Assembly (NCBI GenBank): GCA_937991535.1
Contig: CALKHN010000123.1
Coordinates: forward strand, 44,932-108,931
Reading direction: 5' to 3'
DNA length: 64,000 bases
From: an uncultured Sphingobacteriales bacterium
GTDB lineage: Bacteria > Bacteroidota > Bacteroidia > Chitinophagales > Chitinophagaceae
Shown here: positions 51,526 through 61,551 of the stretch, piece by piece
Layout: every line of letters starts with the position of its first letter
Position numbering within the stretch: the first letter of the stretch is position 1
The notes under the pieces: generated by a model
What the model saw: the letters and a program-made list of their open reading frames with translations, nothing else
What the model was told of the DNA's origin: nothing
The model's database searches: none
Translations under genes and position numbers: made by a program

Positions 51526-52593
51526 ATGAAAAAATTACCCGCAGCTATTCACGAACTTCTTTTCAGGGGTACAGTAATACCAGCGCATCCCCTGGCTTTA
51601 AACGATGATTTAACTATTGATGAAGACCGTCAAAAACTGCTTACCCGCTATTACATCGCCTGTAATGCCGGAGGCATTGCCGTTGGGGTACATACTACAC
51701 AATTTGAAATAAGGGATCCCCGGAAAAACTTGCTTGAACCCGTACTCAGAATAGCTTCAGAAGAAGTGCAAAATGCTAAGCTTGAACGACCCTTTCTAAA
51801 AGTGGCAGGTATTTGCGGGTCAACAGACGTAGCGCTAAAAGAAGCGGAGCTGGCTGTGAAATATGATTATCACCTGGGACTTTTAAGCAATGGAGGATTG
51901 TCCACCTATTCTGAAGCACAGCTTATTAAACGTGCTGAAGCCGTTGCGGCAGTGATCCCTCTATTTGGATTTTACCTTCAGCCTGCAGTAGGTGGCCGAA
52001 AATTAAGCTATGAATTTTGGCGCGATTTTGCTGAAATACCCGATGTACATGCCATTAAGGTTGCAGCTTTTAACAGGTACCAGACCCTTGATGTGGTAAG
52101 AGCGGTGTGCAACTCGTCAAGAAGAAATGAAATAGCTTTATATACCGGTAATGATGACAATATTATTGCAGATCTGCTTACCCCGCATCGGTTTACCATA
52201 GACGGGCAGGAAATTGAAAAGAGATTCACAGGAGGGTTGCTGGGACATTGGGCGGTATGGACAAAGAAAGCAGTGGAACTGCTGGATGAAGTGAAAAAAT
52301 GTATAGCTGATAATTATGCAGGAGTTGAAGCATTATTACTGAAAGGAGTACAGGTAACAGATATGAATGCTGCCATTTTTGATGCTCAGCATATGTACCA
52401 TGGCTGTATTTCCGGGATCCATGAAGTATTGCGCCAACAGGGATTATTGAAAAATATCCTATGCCTTAACCCCGAAGAAAATTTATCGGAAGGGCAGGCA
52501 GCAGAAATAGAAAGAATCATTAAAGCATACCCTTTTTTAACTGATGATGATTTTGTAAAAGCATTTATTAAAGTTTTGCCAACACCAAAATAA
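51526..52593 (+). CDS. Dihydrodipicolinate synthase (DapA) family aldolase/lyase
   Basis: A 355-residue class I Schiff-base TIM-barrel protein. HAIKVAAFNRYQT holds the likely Schiff-base Lys, placed like Lys161 of DapA. GGIAVGVHTTQFE is the N-terminal strand with the GT/S pocket in altered form, and YDYHLGLLSNGGL the central strand. It is longer than DapA (about 290) because of a C-terminal extension. Family members cleave or make 2-keto-3-deoxy sugar acids or N-acetylneuraminate. Placed between an epimerase and a PQQ dehydrogenase, it is more likely a sugar-acid lyase than a lysine-biosynthesis enzyme (inference). Confidence 0.75.
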   Translation: MKKLPAAIHELLFRGTVIPAHPLALNDDLTIDEDRQKLLTRYYIACNAGGIAVGVHTTQFEIRDPRKNLLEPVLRIASEEVQNAKLERPFLKVAGICGSTDVALKEAELAVKYDYHLGLLSNGGLSTYSEAQLIKRAEAVAAVIPLFGFYLQPAVGGRKLSYEFWRDFAEIPDVHAIKVAAFNRYQTLDVVRAVCNSSRRNEIALYTGNDDNIIADLLTPHRFTIDGQEIEKRFTGGLLGHWAVWTKKAVELLDEVKKCIADNYAGVEALLLKGVQVTDMNAAIFDAQHMYHGCISGIHEVLRQQGLLKNILCLNPEENLSEGQAAEIERIIKAYPFLTDDDFVKAFIKVLPTPK

Positions 52594-52634
52594 ACCCGTA
52601 CGTCAGGCTATACCTGATCTGTCAATTCATACAT

Positions 52635-54776
52635 ATGAGCCCATCTTTTATAAAAAGTACCCTGTTGTTTCCTGCGATCTTACTGGTGGGTTGTTCCGGT
52701 AAAGGCCTCCATGAAGAATGGCGTACAGCCACCGGCACAAATGAGGGGATAAGGTATGCTGCCGGTGCTGATATTACCGTTGAAAATGTGAAGCATCTGC
52801 AGCCCGCCTGGGAATACGATACCGGAGACTCCGTAGTCAAAGGTGCAACGATCCCTACTACACCCCTGGTTATAGGTGATGTGCTCTATGGGGTATCCCC
52901 TGAGCAGAACCTGTTTTCATTAGACGCCGTTACCGGCCGGGAAATCTGGGTATTTAAAGCTCCGGACCCAGCTTCAAGAGGATCAATCAGGGGCTTTTCC
53001 TATTGGGAAAATGAGCAGGGCAACGAAAAACGGCTGTTCTATTCCACCGGTCCAAAAATGTACGCCGTAGACGCCGTTTCGGGTAAGGTGATTGCTTCAT
53101 TTGGGAAAGGCGGCTATATTGACTTAAGGGAGGATATGGATGGTACTTATGAAAACACCTGGATGTCGGGCAATGCCGCTTCGATAATTTACAAGGATAT
53201 GCTGATCACCGGCATGCGGGTGAGCGAAGGTGCTGATGCAGCTCCCGGACATATCCGGGCTTTTGATGTACGCAGCGGAGCAAGGCGATGGATATTTCAT
53301 ACTATTCCTCATCCGGGAGAGCGGGGTTATGAAACCTGGGAGGACAAGGATGCCTGGAAAAGGGTAGGGGGCGCCAACAACTGGGCGGGTATGGCCCTGG
53401 ATGAAAAGCGGGGAATCGTATATATCCCATTAGGGTCCGCAACTCCCGACTTTTACGGTAAGCGCCGCAAAGGAGAAAACCTGTTTGCCAACTGCCTGCT
53501 TGCGCTGGATGCCAATACCGGCGCCTATTTATGGCACTTTCAAACCGTTCACCACGATCTGTGGGACAGGGATCTGCCTGCCTGCCCCAACCTGGTAACC
53601 ATCAGAAAAAACGGCAAGCGGACAGATGCAGTGGCCCAGATCACCAAGTCGGGATACATATTTATATTCGACCGGGTAACCGGCGAGCCTGTATTTCCCA
53701 TTGAGGAGGTAAAATCACTTCCCTCAGACCTGCCGGGGGAAGAAGTGTGGCCCACCCAACCCGTTCCTACCCTTCCTGAACCTTTTGCAAGGCAGCATTT
53801 CGGACCTGAAGATGTCAATGACAGGACTCCGGAAATCCATAAGGAGCTTTTAGATGAATACTACAGGTACAGGAGCGGTGGCATGTTTATTCCACCGAGC
53901 CTGCAGGGCTCCTGGATATTCCCGGGCTTTGACGGCGGTGGTCAGTGGAGCGGGGCGGCCGTGGATCCCCGGACACAGATTATGTATATTGGAAGTTCAG
54001 AGCTGCCCTGGCGGCTGCAAATGATCCCCAATCCGGCCTTGAATAAAAGCGATGCCGCCACTTTGAAAGGGCGGGGAGCCGGGGTGTATATGAAAGCCTG
54101 TGCATCATGCCATGGCGCAGAACTGAAGGGAATGGGGCCAGCTTTTCCTTCCCTTAAACAATTAAAGGAAAGATTTACAGCACAGGAAGTAAAACATATC
54201 GTTGAAAACGGGCGTAACATGATGCCCGCCTTCAAAGGAGCGCTTAGCGATGCAGACAAAACCGCCCTGCTTACTTACCTGCTCGATCTTGAGGATAAGG
54301 AAGCTGTTCCCCAACACGAAAGCAAAGCGCCAGCGGAAACAAACAGGGATTCCCTGCCTGAATATATTCTCAATGGCTACCAGCGCTTCCTTGACAGGAA
54401 TGGGTATCCGGGTATAAAGCCACCTTGGGGAACACTGAACGCAGTAGATCTGAACAGCGGTAAATTGCTGTGGAAGGTTCCCCTGGGTAATTTCGGGGAA
54501 TTGCAGACCAGGGAAGATACAGGCACTGAGGTCTATGGCGGTCCCGTGGTAACTAAAGGGGGACTTATATTTATAGCCGGTACACAGGATGAAAAAATAA
54601 GGGCATTCGACAAGAGAACCGGGCAGGTGCTTTGGGAACACGAACTCCCGGCGGCGGGCTTTGCATCGCCGGCTGTTTACACTATAAAAGGGAAACAATT
54701 TGTAGTTATTGCAGCAGGCGGCGGGAAATTAGGAATGCGATCCGGCAATAAATATCTTGCATTCTCCATTCCATGA
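52635..54776 (+). CDS. PQQ-dependent dehydrogenase with cytochrome c domain (membrane lipoprotein)
   Basis: A 713-residue exported lipoprotein: signal to LLVGC, with Cys as lipid anchor. The PQQ propeller (about residues 30-480 and 560-713) has tryptophan-docking blades such as LFSLDAVTGREIWVF, GRKxWxF-like ARRWIFHTIPH and LLALDANTGAYLWHF. A cytochrome c domain is inserted at about 480-550, with CASCH (Cys489, Cys492, His493) and the Met ligand in NMMPAFKG. Electrons from sugar or alcohol oxidation would pass to the respiratory chain. It resembles glucose/quinate-type quinoprotein dehydrogenases, but the substrate is unknown. It ends the first SusCD-associated run. Confidence 0.85.
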   Translation: MSPSFIKSTLLFPAILLVGCSGKGLHEEWRTATGTNEGIRYAAGADITVENVKHLQPAWEYDTGDSVVKGATIPTTPLVIGDVLYGVSPEQNLFSLDAVTGREIWVFKAPDPASRGSIRGFSYWENEQGNEKRLFYSTGPKMYAVDAVSGKVIASFGKGGYIDLREDMDGTYENTWMSGNAASIIYKDMLITGMRVSEGADAAPGHIRAFDVRSGARRWIFHTIPHPGERGYETWEDKDAWKRVGGANNWAGMALDEKRGIVYIPLGSATPDFYGKRRKGENLFANCLLALDANTGAYLWHFQTVHHDLWDRDLPACPNLVTIRKNGKRTDAVAQITKSGYIFIFDRVTGEPVFPIEEVKSLPSDLPGEEVWPTQPVPTLPEPFARQHFGPEDVNDRTPEIHKELLDEYYRYRSGGMFIPPSLQGSWIFPGFDGGGQWSGAAVDPRTQIMYIGSSELPWRLQMIPNPALNKSDAATLKGRGAGVYMKACASCHGAELKGMGPAFPSLKQLKERFTAQEVKHIVENGRNMMPAFKGALSDADKTALLTYLLDLEDKEAVPQHESKAPAETNRDSLPEYILNGYQRFLDRNGYPGIKPPWGTLNAVDLNSGKLLWKVPLGNFGELQTREDTGTEVYGGPVVTKGGLIFIAGTQDEKIRAFDKRTGQVLWEHELPAAGFASPAVYTIKGKQFVVIAAGGGKLGMRSGNKYLAFSIP

Positions 54777-54865
54777 TACCGGGATGAGATATAAATTTTA
54801 CTGTAGATTGGATTTCCCCGCTCTGCAGGAATTTGCATTCGTTTTTTGCTTTTTCCTTTAAAACA

Positions 54866-55396
54866 TCAGAACAACATTATCCAGGGGAGTATTGCGATTT
54901 TTGATAGACTCTTTTTTAAAAGACGCAGGGCACAACTGATGTGTTTCTCTACCGTTTTTACTGAAATGCCCATAACAGTTGCTATGTCTGCATGGCTGAG
55001 TTGCTGATATTGCTGAAGAATAAAGGCTTCTCTGCATTTTTCAGGAAGGTCGCCGATACCATCGGTAATAAAACGAGAGACTTCCTTTTCTTCGAGTGGA
55101 ATTCGATGTCCCGTTTTATGAGGCCCGTCTCTTAATATTTCAACAGCGTGTCTTTGACGGACCAACAGGTTGCGGAAGTGATTGGATACCCTGTATTTAA
55201 CAGCATTGCGGAGGTAGCCATTTACATTAAGATCGGCTGCAAGTTGTTGCCTGTTTTGATACAGGCTTACATATACATCCTGCAGAATATCTTTGGCAAG
55301 TTCATGATCCTTTACAAAAGTAAGCGCTATTTTCCAGAGCGGTTCTTTAGTCGCCATATATAACTCCTCAAATGCAGCCTTGTCTCCCAACTGCAC
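54866..55396 (-). CDS. ECF RNA polymerase sigma factor (second)
   Basis: A 176-residue sigma-70 ECF protein, divergent from the second FecR gene. Region 2 shows AFEELYMATKEPLWKIALTFV and KDILQDVYVSLYQNR (each family-typical), and region 4 shows LPEKCREAFILQQYQQLSHAD followed by the helix-turn-helix IATVMGISVKTVEKHI. The best start is GTG at 55396, but the frame stays open upstream (FDIVICLWEKV), and those residues resemble a normal ECF N-terminus, so the true start may be a rare codon or may have been lost. It converges with the PQQ dehydrogenase gene. Confidence 0.82.
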   Translation of the reverse strand: MQLGDKAAFEELYMATKEPLWKIALTFVKDHELAKDILQDVYVSLYQNRQQLAADLNVNGYLRNAVKYRVSNHFRNLLVRQRHAVEILRDGPHKTGHRIPLEEKEVSRFITDGIGDLPEKCREAFILQQYQQLSHADIATVMGISVKTVEKHISCALRLLKKSLSKIAILPWIMLF

Positions 55397-55740
55397 TTTT
55401 TCCCATAAACAGATTACTATGTCGAACTTCTTTTTAAAGGATTTTGTTTTAAGCGATTTAATTTCTGTAACAACTATGTTCCCCGGGTTATTGCTCTAAT
55501 GGAGACAATATTCCTCCAATGCTGATTTTTACCCATTTTTTGCTTCATGATATTCAGCGCTACCAGCTTGCCTCAGATTATTTTTATAAAAGAACACCAT
55601 TGGATTTGCATTACAAAAATGAACAGGTTACCATAAAAAACCTGCCAGATCAGGTTAAGATAATATGAATTTGTTTTTAGGATGGGGGATAACGCAGGGT
55701 TACGGTATATTATACAAAGCGGAAGTAAAATCTGACTTAT
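55397..55740. promoter_or_regulatory. Divergent control region between the second sigma and FecR genes
   Basis: About 340 bases without a gene, apart from the possible N-terminal extension of the sigma frame. CAGGTT (55624-55629), AACCTG (55639-55644) and CAGGTT (55651-55656) form an inverted plus a direct repeat that could be an operator or leader hairpin. Promoters for both directions must lie here; I found no clear TTTG/TAnnTTTG pair. Confidence 0.35.
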
Positions 55741-56781
55741 ATGAATGCAGACCGGCTGAAATATTTATTGGACAGATACCTGAATGATAAAGCTACAGAT
55801 CATGAGCTCCAGGAGTATGATGCATGGTTTGAACAGTTACTCCGCGAAAGCGTACCGGATGATCTTCAGGATCCCCAAAAAATAAAAGAGCTCAAGTCGG
55901 CATTGTTACAAGAGATTATGCACCGGATCAATCAGCAAGATACAGAGGAGCCCGTACACCGGGGCTTCAGTCGCTTTCTTCCCTGGGCTGCTGCCATTCT
56001 GGTGCTTATTGCAACAGGAGGGTATTACCTGGTACAACCGGCAAAAAATAAACATCTGACGGAGATACAGTCGCGAAATCATGCGGTTTTATCAAAAGAA
56101 ATAGTGGTAAAAAATATGGGAGACAGCAGCAGGCTGGAAGTTCTTCCCGATGGTTCAACTGTAGTGTTATTTGCGGGTACTGAAATACGTTATCCCCATC
56201 CGTTTGAACCTTTTCGCAGAGATATACAACTAAGAGGTAAGGCGCTGTTTAATGTGCACAAAGACAGCGTGCATCCTTTTACAGTATATAGCGATTCAAT
56301 AGCTACCACGGCACTTGGTACATCATTCACCGTTACTGCCTATAAGGGTAATGATATACGCGTGTCACTGCACGAGGGTAAAGTGGTAGTGAAAGCCATG
56401 TTTAGCGCCAGACAATCCGCCGGAGATGTTTTTCTCTCACCTGGGCAGGCAGTAATTTATAGTAAAGACAGCCGGTCAATGGTTCGCGTAGAATCCGGGG
56501 ATAATAACAACACCTCTGGAGCTAAACCCAGGCTCAAACCTTCCTATGGGGCCCGCAAAGGATTTGCTATCTACTTTGAAGACGCCAGTCTTAAGGAAGT
56601 ACTCCGGAGACTTGAAGAAGGCTATTCGGTCAGTATTAATTTCAACAGCAACGACATGGAATCTAAATTGTTCACCGGACACATCCGGGAAACGGATTCG
56701 CTTGGCCAGGTTTTACAACGTATTGCGGCCCTGCATGGCCTCAATATAAAGGTAACCCCAAAAGGATATCGTATTCAATAA
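55741..56781 (+). CDS. FecR-family anti-sigma factor (second)
   Basis: A 346-residue membrane anti-sigma factor. The N-terminal cytosolic helices (about residues 1-75, RLKYLLDRYLNDKATDHEL) bind the sigma factor; a membrane helix follows (FLPWAAAILVLIATGGYYLV, about 80-98). The FecR domain (about 125-225) has GSTVVLFAGTEIRYPHPF and GTSFTVTAYKG. The C-terminal STN-like domain (about 275-346) includes FYFEDASLKEVLRRL in the form IYFEDASLKEVLRR and ends in GYRIQ. It faces the sigma gene back-to-back and is followed by SusC 21 bases on. Unlike in unit 1, that SusC has no STN domain, so signal input probably differs. Confidence 0.85.
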   Translation: MNADRLKYLLDRYLNDKATDHELQEYDAWFEQLLRESVPDDLQDPQKIKELKSALLQEIMHRINQQDTEEPVHRGFSRFLPWAAAILVLIATGGYYLVQPAKNKHLTEIQSRNHAVLSKEIVVKNMGDSSRLEVLPDGSTVVLFAGTEIRYPHPFEPFRRDIQLRGKALFNVHKDSVHPFTVYSDSIATTALGTSFTVTAYKGNDIRVSLHEGKVVVKAMFSARQSAGDVFLSPGQAVIYSKDSRSMVRVESGDNNNTSGAKPRLKPSYGARKGFAIYFEDASLKEVLRRLEEGYSVSINFNSNDMESKLFTGHIRETDSLGQVLQRIAALHGLNIKVTPKGYRIQ

Positions 56782-56802
56782 AAATCATTAAAAATATAAA
56801 AT

Positions 56803-59800
56803 ATGAAACATCACATCAGTGTGATAGGCGGGCGTTTTATGCCTTCCCGAAAACAAAGATCATTATTTCAACCGGGCCACTGCTTCTGCGAAAAAATTGT
56901 GCTACTCCTTTTTCTGATAATGGCGGGCTGCCAGACATTGCTGCTGGCGCAGGTTAAAAAAAATGTATTACGCGGGCTTGTTGAAAATTATAAGGGCGAA
57001 CCACTTGCCAATGTATCTGTAGAATTATCAGATGAAAAGGCTTCCATCCGTCGTTATGCCATCACAGGCGAAAACGGCTTCTTTCAGATCGACAACAGTG
57101 GTTTGGGGGGGCTTATAAATTAGTAATTACCCACGTCGGTTATGAAACACAAACCATCTTCAAAGAGAAAGCCAATTCAGATAAGGAAGAAGCGCTATAC
57201 ATTATTTTGAAAGAATCTGTCAATTCACTTGACAACGTAGTAGTGGTAGGCTACGGTACACAAAAGAGTTCTGCTGTTACCGGGGCTGTTACCAATGTGG
57301 CCCTCGACGCCGCAGAATCCCGGTCAGTACAATCTCCTGTAGAAATACTGCAAGGTAAAGCTGCAGGCGTAATAGTAACGCAGGAGGGTGGCGATCCAAC
57401 CGCTGGTCCCAGAATCAATATTCGTGGATTGGGAGGCATTAATGGAGAAAAACCGTTGTATGTGCTCGATGGTTCTATATTTAACGGAGTTCCCCCTATT
57501 AATCCCAACGACATTGAATCTATAACGGTATTAAAAGATGCCGCTGCATCCATTTATGGTGCACGTGCGTCTGGAGGGGTGATCGTAATTAATACCAAAA
57601 AAGGAAAGTCAGACCAGGCTACTATTAACCTGGATGTGAAATACGGATCCCAGGCAGTATGGAAAAAGCTGGAGGCTTTGAATGCAAAAGAATATGCCGA
57701 TGTGATGAACCAGGCTGCCGACAACGGAGGGAAACCACGTCTCGATGCATTCAACGCTGCTATCTATCCCGACGGCCAGATTACTTGTTCAAATTGGGTA
57801 GATGAAGTGTTCCGCACCGGAAAGGTTCAGGACTATAACGTGAATGTTAACGGTCGTGGTAATAAATCGAATTATTACCTGTCATTCGGTTACCGTAAAG
57901 CAGACGGGATATTACTGAATACGTTCAGTGAGCGCTATAATTTTATGGTTAATTCAGAACATCAGCTTCGTCCCTGGCTTAAGCTGGGCGAAAAACTAAA
58001 TTTTAGCAATACCAGCGGTATTGGAGCCAATACAAGTAGCGAATATACCGGCGCTATTATCACAGCTATCTTTTATCCTCCCAGTATCAGTCCTTATACG
58101 GAAGACGGAAGATTTTCGGGACTGCCAGCCACCTATGCCGGCGCCTATGGAGATGTAATCAACCCTGTTGCTTACCTTAAACGACTTGACAACAACAGTC
58201 CGGTGAATAATTTATTTGTTAACCCCTATATTCAGGCAAATATTTTCAGGGGAATGTCTTTTCGTTCGAGCCTGGCTATAAATAAGCGTTTTTCATCCTC
58301 CAAAAGCTTCGAACAAAGAGTACTTGAAATCGGGAAAATATCCGATTATAACCAGCTTTCAATGGCGTCTTCGAATTCAACAAACCTATTAGCAGAGCAA
58401 ACGCTTACTTACGATACGCGCTGGGGCAGGCACCATCTTGATGCATTGACGGGGTATACCTACCAGCATGATGAATCGGAAGGATTTGCGGTATATGCCC
58501 AGGGATTTGACGACGAACGGCCCGAGTACCGTTACTTTACCAATGCCACTATGTTCTACAAGCCCTCTGGTTCAACAGTTGAAACGGCCATTATTTCTTA
58601 TCTCGGCAGGGTCAATTACGGTTACGATGACAAATATATGATCACTGTGATAGGCAGGCGTGATGGTAGTTCCCTGGTATCCGAGCAGAACCGTTTCCGA
58701 AATTATGGATCCGTATCCGGCGGCTGGGCACTGAACCGGGAGACCTTCATGAACCATATCAACTGGTTAGATCAGTTGAAACTGCGTGCCAGCTATGGAA
58801 TTCTGGGAAACCTGGGTAGTTTGCAGGCAGGAAGCGTTGTTGTTCCATTGGCCGCAACAGAGGCTTATCTCGGGCTAACCCCCACGTTAATGCCCGGTTA
58901 TGCAGAAAGGGCACTGTCTAATCCCAACATTACCTGGGCACAATCCAAACAGTTGAACATGGGAATAGATATGGCTGTACTTCAAAGCCGGATTACATTA
59001 ACAGCCGATTATTTTATAAAAACTACCAGTGATATGATCCTTTCTCAGCAACCTGCCAGTACTACAGGTGTGCCGGATGCTACGTGGATTAATGGCGGCA
59101 AAGCACGCGACAAAGGTTTTGAATTGAGTGTGGGATACTACAGCAAACGCGAAAAAAAGTTTCGATATTCTTTGAATGCAGTGCTTACCAAACTTAACAA
59201 TGAACTCATCAGCCTAAATGAAGGGGTAACAGCTATTTCAACCAACCAGTACAATATTCGGGGGGCAGTGGCTCCGTTACTGATACAAACCGGTAACCCA
59301 CTCTATTCTTACTATGTTGTGAAAACAGATGGACTCTTCCGCTCCCAGGCAGAAGTGGATGCATATACTAATAAAGAAGGCGATAAAATACAACCCAATG
59401 CAAAACCTGGCGACCTTAAGTTTATTGATAACAATGAAGACGGAAAAATTGATAACAATGACCGTGTGGTTATGGGAAGCGCTTATCCTGGTTTTAGCTA
59501 CGGGTTAAGTATGAATGCCAGTTACAAAAATTTCGATCTCAATATCTTTATGCAGGGCGTACAAAACAATAAGTTGTTTAATGGCACAAAATTCATGGGC
59601 CTGCAGGCCAGTTTAAGCGGGCAAAACTATAATATGCTCAAAGATATTCTCGGTGCATGGTCTCCTGAAAATATAAACAGTAATATACCCCGGGTAACAC
59701 AAAGCGACCAAAACAACAATTTTCGTACTACTTCCGACTGGTTCATCGAAGATGGGTCATATATGCGTGTAAAGAACATCACCCTCGGCTATACGATGCC

Positions 59801-59984
59801 GGATAAACTTATTGCACGTACGGGTTTTAGCTTACTGCGGGTATACGTAACCGCTAATAATCTTTTCACCTTCACCCGTTATTCAGGATTCGATCCTGAG
59901 GTGGGAATGGATAATTATGGCATAGACAACGGAAGATACCCACAATCACGATCTGTTTTTGCCGGACTCAACATCAATTTCTAA
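56803..59984 (+). CDS. SusC/RagA-family TonB-dependent transporter, frameshifted in its N-terminal domain
   Basis: The first frame (56803-57123) gives a signal region ending in LLLAQ and a carboxypeptidase-regulatory-like domain, LRGLVENYKGEPLANVSVEL, then hits TAG after a G7 run (57105-57111). In the neighbouring frame the domain continues AYKLVITHVGYETQ and on into NVVVVGYGTQKSSAVTGAV, the plug (VLDGSIFNGVPPINPNDIES) and a barrel ending in VFAGLNINF. One additional G restores a single protein of about 1060 residues. No STN domain precedes the regulatory-like domain, unlike unit 1. The SusD partner starts 20 bases after the stop. Confidence 0.85.
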
Positions 59985-60004
59985 ATTCTTAACTGTTATC
60001 AAAT

Positions 60005-61540
60005 ATGAAAATGATATTTTTCCCCGAAATATGCCTTACAATATTAGCATTGTTGCCGGCAGGATGTGCGAAAAAACTGGATATTACACAGAAAGGTTCA
60101 CCTACGAGCCAAAACTTTTGGAAAACGTCAAGCGATGCTATCCGGGGAGCCAATGCCATGTACGACCAGTTTGATGAAGGCGAATTCTATGGTCGTGGGT
60201 TTTTCTGGTATATTAATGCAAGCGACGATATGGTAACCGGACGGGCGAGTGCCAATGGTGACAATGTGAAGAATATGACCAGTGCGGTACCCAATGTATC
60301 GCTGCTTACTGATCAGTGGCGGTTTCGCTATATTGTAATTAAGCGGGCGCTTGATGTACTAAAGTATGTTCCGGGCATCGAAATGGATGAGACGCTTAAA
60401 AAACGTTTTCTCGGAGAAGCACATTTTTTTATAGGTCTCATGTATTATGAGCTTTCCAACAATTATGGCAATGAAAAAGCTGGCGTACCTATTATTACAC
60501 TCGATAAGGAGGCCAGTCTTGAGCCGGTACCGCGTGCGGCCAATGTGAGCGAGAATTATGCGATCGCGGAAAGAGAACTGAAGGAAGCTGCAGATCTGCT
60601 GCCTTATTTTGACGAGTATGCACCAGCCGATTATGGCCGCCCTCATAAAACCGCAGCCTGGGCTTACCTTTCTAAAATGTATCTCTACACAAAAAACTAT
60701 GCACAATCAGAGGTATATGCAGACATGGTGATCAAAAGTGGTCGCCATCAATTGCTGGATAAATTCACAGACGTATTCACGATAGATAACAACTGGAGTA
60801 AAGAATATATATGGAGCGCTTACAGTACCGTAACCCCCGTGAACTGGGGTAGCTACCTGCCCGGTGTAATGCTGGAAAATAAAGGATGGGGATTATACAA
60901 TGGGTTCGGCTATTATACGCCTACTAAGGAGTTGTACGATGCCTATGAGCCGGGTGACAAGAGGCGGGAAGCCACCATCCTTAAGCCCGGTGACGAATTT
61001 ATGTATTTCGGATCATCAACTATTTATCACTCTATCAACAGCCTGAGCGGCTATCAGTTCAGAAAATATATGGATCCGTATAAATATTCCAACCCTATCG
61101 GTACTTACATAAGTACGAACGGCAACTACCCTGTTACAGCCCTGAATCCTCCGCTGCTGCGATATGCTGAAGTGATTTTAATAAAAGCAGAAGCAAGATT
61201 AATGCAGGGTCAGAATGCAGACACAGAGTTGAATATGATTCGCAAACGTGGGTGGGAAAGTGCGGATGATAATGGTTATCCTAAACTTACTAATGCAACA
61301 ATGAACGACCTTAAACATGAACGGCGCGTGGAACTGGCCGGTGAATTTGCCGACCGTCACCGTGACCTGGTACGCTGGGGTGATGCCAGGACCGTTTATG
61401 CCCAGCCTTTACACGGTTATTCCAACACGATAATTTGGCCCGCCAGAACCTTCAATCCTGAAGTTCATAACGTGTGGCCGGTACCCCAGTCTGAAATTGA
61501 TCGCAGCGGCGGCATAATCAAACAAAACGAAGGATGGTAA
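60005..61540 (+). CDS. SusD/RagB-family glycan-binding lipoprotein (second)
   Basis: A 511-residue surface lipoprotein with lipobox Cys in ILALLPAGC. The SusD N-terminal motif KGSPTSQNFWKTSSDAIRGA is typical, GEAHFFIGLMYYELSNNYGN is the central TPR-like helix, and LKHERRVELAGEFADRHRD is the family C-terminal block. It pairs with the frameshifted SusC gene 20 bases upstream. Its stop overlaps the frame of the downstream phosphodiesterase gene, so all three are likely one operon. Confidence 0.9.
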   Translation: MKMIFFPEICLTILALLPAGCAKKLDITQKGSPTSQNFWKTSSDAIRGANAMYDQFDEGEFYGRGFFWYINASDDMVTGRASANGDNVKNMTSAVPNVSLLTDQWRFRYIVIKRALDVLKYVPGIEMDETLKKRFLGEAHFFIGLMYYELSNNYGNEKAGVPIITLDKEASLEPVPRAANVSENYAIAERELKEAADLLPYFDEYAPADYGRPHKTAAWAYLSKMYLYTKNYAQSEVYADMVIKSGRHQLLDKFTDVFTIDNNWSKEYIWSAYSTVTPVNWGSYLPGVMLENKGWGLYNGFGYYTPTKELYDAYEPGDKRREATILKPGDEFMYFGSSTIYHSINSLSGYQFRKYMDPYKYSNPIGTYISTNGNYPVTALNPPLLRYAEVILIKAEARLMQGQNADTELNMIRKRGWESADDNGYPKLTNATMNDLKHERRVELAGEFADRHRDLVRWGDARTVYAQPLHGYSNTIIWPARTFNPEVHNVWPVPQSEIDRSGGIIKQNEGW

Positions 61541-61551
61541 TATCAAAGAAT

